A stretch of DNA of 23,413 nt from JASHVB01 sp035486135 (GTDB lineage Bacteria > Pseudomonadota > Alphaproteobacteria > Acetobacterales > Acetobacteraceae). This document shows, piece by piece, positions 1-6,428 of this stretch. A program made the translations under genes and the position numbers. The DNA lies in assembly GCA_035486135.1 (NCBI GenBank), contig DATHNI010000417.1, positions 1-23,413 of the forward strand, written 5' to 3'. The notes under the pieces were generated by a model. It was not told the DNA's origin. It did no database searches and saw only the letters and a list, made by a program, of their open reading frames with translations. How positions within the stretch are numbered: the first letter of the stretch is position 1; each line of letters opens with the position of its first letter.

Positions 1-1
1 C

Positions 2-205
2 AACGATCCGTGCTGCAGCCTCATCGATGGCAACGACTACCTGACCGGCCTGGCGGGCGAAACCCTCCAGACGTTGCAGAATGATACCGCCGGCCTGGAC
101 ATTTGGTACGACGAGACGATCACCGCCGTTCCGGAGCCGGCGTCCCTGGCGCTGCTCTCCCTGGGCGTCGCCGGCCTCGGGATGGTGCGCCGCCGCCGGA
201 ACTGA
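2..205 (+). CDS. PEP-CTERM sorting domain protein, C-terminal end (5' truncated by window)
   Basis: Only the last 67 codons are inside the window, so the functional domain is not visible. The tail has the three-part PEP-CTERM signal: a Val-Pro-Glu-Pro-Ala-Ser motif at about residues 43-48 of the visible part, then a hydrophobic stretch (LALLSLGVAGLGMV), then a terminal basic cluster (RRRRN) right before the stop. In the known family this tail directs export and then recognition by an exosortase-type membrane enzyme, often in bacteria that make exopolysaccharide. The visible part before the motif contains two adjacent cysteines and looks like the end of a beta-rich extracellular domain. No exosortase gene is in the window. 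The frame and the tail are clear; the identity of the full protein is unknown. Confidence 0.9.
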   Translation, partial: NDPCCSLIDGNDYLTGLAGETLQTLQNDTAGLDIWYDETITAVPEPASLALLSLGVAGLGMVRRRRN

Positions 206-374
206 CCAGCGCCGGCCAGCCGCGTTCTCCCAACGCCGGGCAGACGCAGTCTCTCCCGCTCCGGCCAGGCGCATTCTTCGTGATTCCTCGGGCCAAGTCC
301 CCGAGCCCGGTCCGGGAGCCTTGGCCGCCGGCCGGCTTTGCGCCACAGTCCGCGCAAACGGAGGACCGTGTGCC

Positions 375-1772
375 ATGGGCATCACCGCACAACTCGCCGA
401 ATTCACCGCCGGCATCAGCCTCGATCGCCTGCCGCCCGAGGTGGTGAACCGCGCGCGCTTCCTGGTACTCGACCTGGTCGGCAACATCGTCCGCGCCCGG
501 CATGACGCCGAGAGCACGCCATCCTTCGTCGCCGCGGCGCGCGCCATGGGCATGGCCGCCGGCAACTCCGGCGTGTTCGGCGATGCCGCGCGCTATACTC
601 CCGCCGGTGCCGCATTCCTGAACGGCGCGCTGGCGCATTCTCTGGACTTCGACGACACGCACGCCGCCGGCTCGCTGCATCCCGGCGCGCCCGTCATTCC
701 CGCCGCGCTGGCCGCCGGCGAGATGGTCGGCGCGTCCGGCGCCGACGTGCTGGCGGCGATCGTCGCCGGCTACGAAATGACCTGCCGCATCGCGCTCGCC
801 CTGCCCGCGGGAGAACACTACGACCGCGGCTTCCACCCCACCGCGACCTGCGGTGCATTCGGCGCGGCGGCCGCCGCGGCCCGAGTGTTCGGACTGGACC
901 CCGAGGGCGTGGCCGGCGCGCTCGGCACCGTGCTGAGCCAATGCGCGGGCAGCCTGCAATTCCTGGTCAACGGCGCCTGGACCAAGCGCTTCCAGGTCGG
1001 CTGGGCAGCGACCAACGGCCTGATGGCGGCAACCCTGGTGCGCGAGGGCTTCAAGGGCGCCGCCGAGGCCCTGGAAGGCCGCCACGGCTTCCTGCGCGCC
1101 TACGCCCCCAACCCCAACCCGGACCGCGCGGTGCAGGACCTCGGCTCGGTGTTCGAACTGATGGCGACGGCGGTGAAGCCCTATCCGTCCTGCCGCTACG
1201 GCCATGCCGGCATCGACGCGGCGCTGGCGTTGCGCGCGGCGAACGACCTGAAGCCGGCCGACATCGACCGCGTGACGCTCGGCCTGCCGCGCGCGGGCAT
1301 GATGCTGATCGGCCAGCCGGCGGACAAGAAGGCCAACCCGGAGAACGTGGTGGACGGCCAGTTCAGCGGACCGTTCGTCATCTCGGCCGCGCTGGCGACC
1401 GGGGCGATGGGCTGGGACAGCTACAACCACCTGCGCGATCCCCTGCTGCGCGGGCTGCTACCGAAGGTGACCTGCGAATTCGATCCCGAGATCGAGGCCG
1501 AGTTCCCGGCCAACATGTCGGGAAAACTCACCATCGAGGCAGCGGGCCGGCGGTTCACCCAGAAGGTGGTGGTGCCGAAGGGCGAGCCCTCGAACTTCCT
1601 CAGCGAGGCGGAGCTGCGCGCGAAGTTCGCCGGCCTGACCGACGCGGTGCTCGGCGCCGAACGCGCGGCACGGTTGGCCGATGCGGTTCTGGCGATCGAT
1701 ACGGTGTCCGATGTGGCCGGCCTGATGCGCCAGGCTGCCCCGCTGATGCCTGCGCGGCTGGCGGGGGAGTAG
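375..1772 (+). CDS. MmgE/PrpD family protein
   Basis: A 465-residue protein of normal family length. Family hallmarks seen: HSLDFDDTH at residues 88-96, a HPG at 102-104, FHPTATCGAFGAAAA at 153-167, and KPYPSCRYGH at 268-277. MmgE/PrpD proteins include 2-methylcitrate dehydratase, cis-aconitate decarboxylase and iminodisuccinate epimerase, all acting on small di- or tricarboxylic acids in the cytoplasm. Which substrate this one uses cannot be told from sequence, and no prp operon partners (prpB, prpC, acnD) are next to it. The frame stays open upstream to 81, but I chose ATG 375: it has a GGAGGA box about nine bases upstream and the conserved protein begins there. The gene is followed by a strong hairpin repeat and then a peptidase gene with its own RBS, so a shared function is not implied. 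Confidence 0.9.
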   Translation: MGITAQLAEFTAGISLDRLPPEVVNRARFLVLDLVGNIVRARHDAESTPSFVAAARAMGMAAGNSGVFGDAARYTPAGAAFLNGALAHSLDFDDTHAAGSLHPGAPVIPAALAAGEMVGASGADVLAAIVAGYEMTCRIALALPAGEHYDRGFHPTATCGAFGAAAAAARVFGLDPEGVAGALGTVLSQCAGSLQFLVNGAWTKRFQVGWAATNGLMAATLVREGFKGAAEALEGRHGFLRAYAPNPNPDRAVQDLGSVFELMATAVKPYPSCRYGHAGIDAALALRAANDLKPADIDRVTLGLPRAGMMLIGQPADKKANPENVVDGQFSGPFVISAALATGAMGWDSYNHLRDPLLRGLLPKVTCEFDPEIEAEFPANMSGKLTIEAAGRRFTQKVVVPKGEPSNFLSEAELRAKFAGLTDAVLGAERAARLADAVLAIDTVSDVAGLMRQAAPLMPARLAGE

Positions 1773-1786
1773 GCCGGGCGAGACGG

Positions 1787-1905
1787 TCGCGCGACGGAAA
1801 CTCGCCCTCCCCTTGTGGGAGGGGGTTGGGGGAGGGGTCTCGTGCCGCACGGCCTCCTCCCCCCAACCCCCTCCCACAAGGGGAGGGGGAGTTTTCGTCG
1901 CGCGA
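1787..1905. repeat. Long near-perfect inverted repeat (intergenic palindromic element)
   Basis: Two arms of about 48-50 bp (1787-1836 and 1853-1905) are reverse complements with only a few mismatches, around a short loop near 1837-1852. The core is a C-rich/G-rich run on each arm (CCCTCCCCTTGTGGGAGGG type). It lies 15 bases after the MmgE/PrpD stop. Similar G/C-rich palindromes are scattered between genes of many alphaproteobacteria. It could fold in RNA and protect or end the upstream transcript, but there is no U-run, so a classical intrinsic terminator is not shown. Confidence 0.85.
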
Positions 1906-2054
1906 CGGCCACGCAGTTTCATTCATGGCGGGTCGGCCACCGCTGGCCGGTGGGAATTTGCAATGACATGAAGGCTTGCAAGGCCGAGGCGGCTCGCGAT
2001 TTGCCCCGCCGCATCCCCGTGGCAATGTGCCGCCGATTCACTCGGAGAGCAGCC

Positions 2055-3461
2055 ATGCCCGCACCCGCGACCAAGACCCTCGAAACCGTGCTTCGCCACG
2101 CCGACACGGTGTTCGACCAATCCCGCGACACCCTGTTCGATCTGCTGCGCATCCCCTCGATCAGCGCGCAGCCGGCGCATCAGCAGGATTGCCGGCGGGC
2201 GGCGGAGTGGTGGCGGGAGCAACTCACCGCGCTCGGTTTCCGCGCCGACGTGAGGCCGACCGCGGGCCATCCGGTGGTGGTCGGCCATTACGACGGGCCG
2301 GCCGACTACAAAGGCCCGCACGTCTTGTTCTACGCGCATTACGACGTGCAGCCGGTCGATCCGCTGGACCTGTGGCACAGCCCGCCGTTCGAGCCGCAAC
2401 TCGTGGACGGCCCGCACGGCAAGCGGTTCGTCGCGCGCGGCGCGGTGGACGACAAGGGCCAGTCGGTGATGTTCCTCGAAGCGTTGCGCGCGTGGCATAC
2501 CGCGGGCGGCGGCATCCCCGCGCGCATCACCGCGTTGATCGAGGGCGAGGAGGAAGTCGGCAGCGTCAACCTGGAACCCTTCGTCGCGGCGCACAAGGAC
2601 GACCTGGCCTCCGACCTCGCACTGATCAGCGACACCGGCATGTGGGACGTCGACACGCCCGCCGTCACCACGCGACTGCGCGGCATGATCTATACCGAGG
2701 TCACGCTGAAGGCGGCGAACCGCGACCTGCACTCCGGCCTGTTCGGCGGTTCCGCGCTGAACCCGATCAACGCGCTGACCCGCATCCTGGGCGAGTTGAA
2801 AGACGCCGACGGCCGCATCCAATTGCCGGGGTTCTATGACCGGGTGCGGCCGGTCTCCAACGCGCAGCGCGCGCAGTGGGATGCGTTGGGATTTGACGAG
2901 AAGGCGTTCCTCGGCGGCATCGGCCTGTCCGTGCCCATCGGGGAGCGCGGCTACTCCGCGCTGGAGCGGCTGTGGGCGCGGCCGACCGCCGACATCAACG
3001 GCATCTGGGGCGGCTATACCGGCGAGGGCAGCAAGACCGTGATCGCCGCGGAGGCCAGCGCAAAGGTGTCGTTCCGCCTGGTGCCCGACCAGGACCCGGA
3101 TGAGGTCCTGGAGCAATTCAAGCGGTTCGTCACCGAACGGCTGCCGCCGGACGCCCACGCGGAGTTCAAGGCACTGTCCGGCGCGCCGGCGTTCGAGGCG
3201 AACCTCGACTCGCCCTGGGTGCACGCGGTACAGGCGGTGCTGCGCGACGAGTACGGCCGCGAGCCGCTGCTGATGGGTAGTGGCGGGTCGGTGCCGGTCG
3301 TCACTTCGCTGCGCAAGGTGCTGGGCATCGACACGTTGCTCATGGGGTTCAGCCTCGACGACGACCAGGTGCACAGCCCGAACGAGAAGTTCGAACAACG
3401 CTGCTTCCATCACGGCATCCGCTCGCATGTGCGATTGCTGGCAAAGTTCGCGGGAGGGTGA
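2055..3461 (+). CDS. M20 family metallopeptidase (dipeptidase/carnosinase-like)
   Basis: A 468-residue cytoplasmic zinc peptidase of the M20/M28 fold. The metal site is complete by eye: H95-x-D97 in YAHYDVQP, bridging D132 in GAVDDKGQ, catalytic base E166 and ligand E167 in IEGEEEVGS, H226 in DLHSGLFGG at the start of the dimerisation domain, and a late His in DDDQVHSPNE. Position and spacing of these residues match carnosinase/CNDP-type dipeptidases, which remove residues from small peptides. Catalytic domain residues run about 1-200 and 390-468, with the lid/dimerisation insert between. I chose ATG 2055 because GGAGAG lies seven bases upstream and the family N-terminus starts there; the upstream open frame runs through the palindromic repeat and is not protein-like. 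Substrate (dipeptide, N-acyl amino acid) is not determined. Confidence 0.92.
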   Translation: MPAPATKTLETVLRHADTVFDQSRDTLFDLLRIPSISAQPAHQQDCRRAAEWWREQLTALGFRADVRPTAGHPVVVGHYDGPADYKGPHVLFYAHYDVQPVDPLDLWHSPPFEPQLVDGPHGKRFVARGAVDDKGQSVMFLEALRAWHTAGGGIPARITALIEGEEEVGSVNLEPFVAAHKDDLASDLALISDTGMWDVDTPAVTTRLRGMIYTEVTLKAANRDLHSGLFGGSALNPINALTRILGELKDADGRIQLPGFYDRVRPVSNAQRAQWDALGFDEKAFLGGIGLSVPIGERGYSALERLWARPTADINGIWGGYTGEGSKTVIAAEASAKVSFRLVPDQDPDEVLEQFKRFVTERLPPDAHAEFKALSGAPAFEANLDSPWVHAVQAVLRDEYGREPLLMGSGGSVPVVTSLRKVLGIDTLLMGFSLDDDQVHSPNEKFEQRCFHHGIRSHVRLLAKFAGG

Positions 3462-3524
3462 AGGGCTGAAGGGAGTCGCCGTGAGGGGTTTGTTACCGAG
3501 CGCTCTGCCGCCAGGCGACATGTC

Positions 3525-3564
3525 GAAGTGTGTCATGGCCGGTTGAAGTGTGTCATGGCCGGTG
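3525..3564. repeat. 20-bp tandem direct repeat, two copies
   Basis: Copies at 3525-3544 and 3545-3564 share 19 of 20 bases (GAAGTGTGTCATGGCCGGT plus one variable base). The GTGTCATGGCCGG core also occurs at about 9951-9963 in the palindromic repeat downstream of the reductase gene, so this is likely a decayed piece of the same kind of dispersed intergenic repeat. Confidence 0.85.
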
Positions 3565-3613
3565 CGGATGATCCCGGGACATATCCACCGTCCGTGCGAA
3601 GTGCCTGGTTCGC

Positions 3614-3751
3614 AGTGTCTCACAAAGTTAAGGCAAAGCGAGGCAAGGATTCACAGAGAAGGTTTCATGGTCCGTGGCGCGCGTTGATGCGCTCCGGCAC
3701 CGGCCGCTTTGTGAATGCTTATCTCGGCTTTCCTGACCTTTGTGAGACACT
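3614..3751. repeat. Imperfect inverted repeat with about 50-bp arms
   Basis: The left arm (3614-3665) begins AGTGTCTCACAAAG and the right arm (3702-3751) ends CTTTGTGAGACACT. The outer 14 bases pair perfectly and the inner part pairs with scattered mismatches and one single-base offset, including GGATTCACAGAGAAGG against CCGCTTTGTGAATGC. The centre is about 36 bases. The motif style (TTTGTGAGACA, ATTCACAGAG) is like a widespread bacterial intergenic repeat and may be a small non-autonomous element; no coding capacity is visible. Confidence 0.75.
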
Positions 3752-3986
3752 TGCACGGTCGCAAGCGGCACGAACGGCCCCCGCTACGCACGAACTTGCG
3801 TGACGCCAACGTCATCATGACACCGCCTTCATGTGTCTTGCTTACACAAGCGCTATCGCCTGGAAGTGATGCGTGCACGACAGCAAAAGCCCGCTGACCC
3901 GCTGGACAAGCTTTCCCCGCCGGCACCAACTTTACTGACAACAGGCGGCGCAAAAGCGCGCTCACAGTCAACCGGGAGGACGCACC

Positions 3987-5306
3987 ATGGGGGCAACACC
4001 CAAGGCTGCGGGTTTGAAGGCGACGCAACGCGCCGCCTTGCTGCTGGTGTTCATCATCGGCATGCTCAACTACGTTGACCGCGGCACGTTGTCGGTGGCC
4101 AATCCGCTGATCCGCCACGACCTTGGCGTGTCGATCGCCGAGATGGGCGTGTTGCTCTCGGCCTTCCTCTGGCCATACGCATTCTTCCTGCTCCCCTCCG
4201 GCGGCCTGGTCGATCGCTTCGGGCCGCGCCGCGTGCTGTTCGCCGCGCTGTTGCTGTGGTCGATCGCACAGGCCACCGCGGGCTTCGTCACCAGCCTCAC
4301 CCAGTTCATCATTGCCCGCGCCGCCTTGGGTATTGGTGAAGCACCCACCTTCCCGGCCTTCGCGCGCGTGGTCCGCGATTGGTACCACTCGCGCGACCAG
4401 GCCTCCGCGATCGGCGTGTGGAATGCCTCGCCGGCGCTGGGCACCGCGATCGCGCCGCCACTCCTCACCGGCCTCATGCTGGCCTTCGGCTGGCGCTGGA
4501 TGTTCGTGGCGATGGGCGGCCTCGGCGTGATCCTCGCCGTCGTCTGGTTCACCATGTTCCGTGAACGCGCCGAGGTGGCGCTCGAGGCAGCAGACGCGGA
4601 TCACCTGACCGCCGGCGAGGCAGAGGTGGACGACGTGCCGACAACTTTCGCCGCATGGCGCAAGCTGTTCGGCTTTCGCGCAACCTGGGGGCTGATCTTC
4701 GGCTTCTTCGGCAACGTCTATATCGGCTGGCTGTTCATCGCCTGGCTGCCCGGCTACCTGGAAATGCAGCGTCACATGAGCATTCCGAAGACCGGACTCA
4801 TCGCTTCGATCCCCTATGTCTGCGGCGTGATCGGCAGCATCGCCGGCGGCTGGATCGCAAGCCGGCTGCTGGCGCGTGGCGCTTCCGCCATCAACAGCCG
4901 TAAGTTTCCCACTGTCGCGGGCACCGCGGCGATGGCACTCGCCACGCTGGTTGCCGCCCTGACGCCGAGCAACACGATCGCGGTTGCCGCCATCTCCGCC
5001 ACCATGTTCTTCGGCTTCTTCGCCAGCGGCACGTCCTGGTCGCTGGCGACCGCGTGTGCGCCGCCGCAATACGCGGCCTCGCTTGGCGCGATCATGGATT
5101 TTGGCGGCTTCGTGGGAGGCGCGCTCGCCCCGATGGTGACTGGGTTCGTGGTGCAGGAGTCCGGCAGCTTCGAGCCGGCCCTGGTCGCTGCCGCACTGAT
5201 CGGCATGGCGTCCTCGGCGGCGTACCAGTTGCTGATCCCCGATCGGGCGATTCAGGTCAGAGAACTGCACCTTGATTTGGCGACCGCGCCTTCGGTTCCG
5301 CTGTAG
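3987..5306 (+). CDS. MFS transporter, anion:cation symporter (sugar-acid/organic anion) type
   Basis: A 439-residue inner-membrane carrier with about twelve hydrophobic segments, typical of the major facilitator superfamily. Seen: NYVDRGTLSVA at residues 28-38 in the first helix, typical of the hexuronate/glucarate/galactonate group; the loop 2-3 signature GGLVDRFGPRRV at 72-83; GIGEAPTFPAFARVVRDWY near 115-133; and a hydrophilic central loop about 185-225 rich in Glu/Asp. These features place it in the ACS family, which usually imports sugar acids or other organic anions with protons. The start ATG 3987 has a strong GGGAGGA six bases upstream. No catabolic sugar-acid genes adjoin it; the MmgE/PrpD gene upstream is compatible with carboxylic-acid use but that link is speculative. 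Exact substrate unknown. Confidence 0.9.
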   Translation: MGATPKAAGLKATQRAALLLVFIIGMLNYVDRGTLSVANPLIRHDLGVSIAEMGVLLSAFLWPYAFFLLPSGGLVDRFGPRRVLFAALLLWSIAQATAGFVTSLTQFIIARAALGIGEAPTFPAFARVVRDWYHSRDQASAIGVWNASPALGTAIAPPLLTGLMLAFGWRWMFVAMGGLGVILAVVWFTMFRERAEVALEAADADHLTAGEAEVDDVPTTFAAWRKLFGFRATWGLIFGFFGNVYIGWLFIAWLPGYLEMQRHMSIPKTGLIASIPYVCGVIGSIAGGWIASRLLARGASAINSRKFPTVAGTAAMALATLVAALTPSNTIAVAAISATMFFGFFASGTSWSLATACAPPQYAASLGAIMDFGGFVGGALAPMVTGFVVQESGSFEPALVAAALIGMASSAAYQLLIPDRAIQVRELHLDLATAPSVPL

Positions 5307-5432
5307 GCCGCACTGCGCGGGTTCCCCGCCTCACGACACGCCAGCGCGCCGCCGCGGTCCACTGCGCCTGGCGGAGCCGCCGGCCCAGCCGAGCAGCCGC
5401 CGGCCCCACGCCCCGGCGGCGTTTCGCCCGTC

Positions 5433-5490
5433 CGGTTGCCCGGTTGCCCACCGCCCCGCCCGGTCGCCGACCGCCCCGCCCGGTTGCCCG
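5433..5490. repeat. Short GC-rich tandem repeats upstream of acpXL
   Basis: Two tandem copies of ACCGCCCCGCCCGGTYGCC (5450-5469 and 5470-5489) are preceded by two copies of CGGTTGCCC (5433-5441 and 5441-5449, sharing one base). They lie in the 257-bp gap between the transporter and acpXL, which otherwise shows no gene. They may just reflect slippage in GC-rich DNA, but two more tandem repeats follow in the next two spacers of the same operon. Confidence 0.8.
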
Positions 5491-5563
5491 GAACCCGCCG
5501 CCCCTTGCGGCATGGGCCATTGCGATGATAGTGCCCCCGCGCTGGAACAGGGACCACGGACAC

Positions 5564-5845
5564 ATGCCGTCCACATTTGAGACCGTCGCCGGAATCATCT
5601 CCGAGACGTGCGATATCCCCCGGGAGAAGATCACCCCGGAAAGCCACGCCATCAACGACCTGGGCATCGACAGCCTGGACTTCCTCGACGTCGCCTTCGC
5701 CATCGACAAGGCGTTCGGCATCAAGATGCCACTGGAGCAATGGACCCAGGAGGTCAACGAGGGCAAAGTCTCCTCCGACGAGTATTTCGTGCTCGGCGGC
5801 CTGTGCGCCAATATCGACAAGCTGGTCGCGGCCAAGGTTGCCTGA
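5564..5845 (+). CDS. acpXL: Acyl carrier protein AcpXL (very-long-chain acyl carrier protein type)
   Basis: A 93-residue acidic carrier protein. The phosphopantetheine site is S37 in DLGIDSLDFLD. The whole protein, including ITPESHAINDLGID, the AFAIDKAFGIKMPLEQWTQ segment and the tail NEGKVSSDEYFVL, follows the AcpXL pattern I know from rhizobia rather than housekeeping AcpP, which is about 15 residues shorter and lacks this tail. AcpXL carries the very long (omega-1)-hydroxy acyl chain later placed on lipid A. The gene order acp, fabZ, two fabF-like genes downstream supports this. I chose ATG 5564; the upstream open frame is Pro/Arg-rich and covers the tandem repeats. The RBS is weak (CAGGGACC or ACGGA upstream). 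An alternative is a carrier protein of another envelope lipid pathway. Confidence 0.85.
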   Translation: MPSTFETVAGIISETCDIPREKITPESHAINDLGIDSLDFLDVAFAIDKAFGIKMPLEQWTQEVNEGKVSSDEYFVLGGLCANIDKLVAAKVA

Positions 5846-5849
5846 CCGC

Positions 5850-5894
5850 TGAATGCGCGCCCCCTGAATGCGCCCCCCCTGAATGCGCCTCGAA
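5850..5894 (+). repeat. Three 15-nt tandem units carrying TGAATG stop/start junctions
   Basis: Units at 5850-5864, 5865-5879 and 5880-5894 each begin TGAATGCGC. Because the period is 15, all three ATGs (5853, 5868, 5883) are in one frame. The first two open four-codon mini-frames (Met-Arg-Ala-Pro-stop and Met-Arg-Pro-Pro-stop), each stop directly touching the next ATG; the third ATG opens the dehydratase. This decides the dehydratase start and suggests translational re-initiation from acpXL. Confidence 0.9.
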
Positions 5895-6353
5895 TATTTC
5901 CAGATGGTGGACCGGATCAGCCTGCTTGATCCGGAGGCGCGGGTGGTCCGCGCGGACTGCACCGTCCCCGACGAAAGCCCGGTCTTCGAGGGCCATTTCC
6001 CCGGCCATCCCCTGCTCCCCGGCGTGCTGATGATCGAGACCATGGCGCAGACCGGCGGCTGGCTGGTGCTGGCCACCCTCCGCTTCGCCCGCATGCCATT
6101 CCTGGCCCAGGTCAAGGAGGCCAAATTCCGCGGCTTCGTGACACCCGGCCAGGCGCTGGAGGTGGAGGCGCGGCTGGTGCAGGATGGCTCCGGCTACGCC
6201 GTGGTGACCGGGCGAATCGACCAGGCGGGCCGCAAGGTGGCCGAGGCCGAGATCCGCTACGGCGTCGTCCCCTTCCCCAACGACGCGCTGCGGGCGCAGA
6301 TGCTGGACATGGCGCGCCGCGTGGCGGTGCCGGAGGCCTATCTGCCAGGGTGA
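5883..6353 (+). CDS. 3-hydroxyacyl-ACP dehydratase, FabZ-like (AcpXL cluster)
   Basis: A 156-residue hotdog-fold dehydratase that removes water from 3-hydroxyacyl-ACP during chain elongation. The active-site segment is FEGHFPGHPLLPGVLMIE at residues 35-52: H38 is the expected catalytic His in GHFPGHP and E52 the partner Glu on the central helix. The rest (KEAKFRGFVTPGQALEVEA) is typical of FabZ. Length agrees with FabZ plus a short C-terminal tail. The start ATG 5883 is the third of three repeated ATGs and is the only one that reads into the protein. The gene lies 37 bases after acpXL, and I infer that its substrate is the AcpXL-bound chain (it would be fabZXL in rhizobial naming). It lies upstream of a 13-nt tandem repeat that begins at its stop codon. 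Confidence 0.9.
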   Translation: MRLEYFQMVDRISLLDPEARVVRADCTVPDESPVFEGHFPGHPLLPGVLMIETMAQTGGWLVLATLRFARMPFLAQVKEAKFRGFVTPGQALEVEARLVQDGSGYAVVTGRIDQAGRKVAEAEIRYGVVPFPNDALRAQMLDMARRVAVPEAYLPG

Positions 6354-6428
6354 CCGGCCAGAGTGATGCGCCAGAGTGATATGCCAGAGTGATTGACCAG
6401 TGGGACCGACCAGAGGGATTGACCGGGT
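6351..6428 (+). repeat. Six 13-nt tandem units filling the dehydratase-ketosynthase spacer
   Basis: Units start at 6351, 6364, 6377, 6390, 6403 and 6416. The first three read TGAccggCCAGAG, TGAtgcgCCAGAG and TGAtatgCCAGAG; the last three are decayed versions (TGATTGACCAGTG, GGACCGACCAGAG, GGATTGACCGGGT). The array starts on the dehydratase stop codon and ends on the GTG chosen as the next start, so it is the entire spacer. A 13-nt period shifts frame at every unit. The AGAGGGA at 6412-6418, the probable RBS of the next gene, is made by the junction of two units. Confidence 0.9.

Larger units (their letters stand above)
3462..3986. other. 525-bp intergenic region with a direct repeat and an inverted repeat; no gene seen
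   Basis: Between the peptidase stop and the transporter start I see no frame with protein-like composition. The region holds a 10-bp palindrome CGACATGTCG (3516-3525), a 20-bp tandem direct repeat and a large inverted repeat, each listed separately. The last 235 bases before the transporter are less G/C-rich than the genes and probably contain its promoter, but I cannot point to convincing -35/-10 boxes. Confidence 0.7.

Noticed and set aside
81..374. N-terminal extension of the MmgE/PrpD protein from ATG 81.
   Set aside because: It would overlap the PEP-CTERM gene in another frame, is Arg/Pro/Ser-rich, and the conserved domain starts at ATG 375 with a good RBS.
120..1430. A 436-codon frame on the - strand opposite the MmgE/PrpD gene.
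   Set aside because: His/Arg/Gln-rich composition with no recognisable domain; the + strand carries clear MmgE/PrpD motifs and an RBS.
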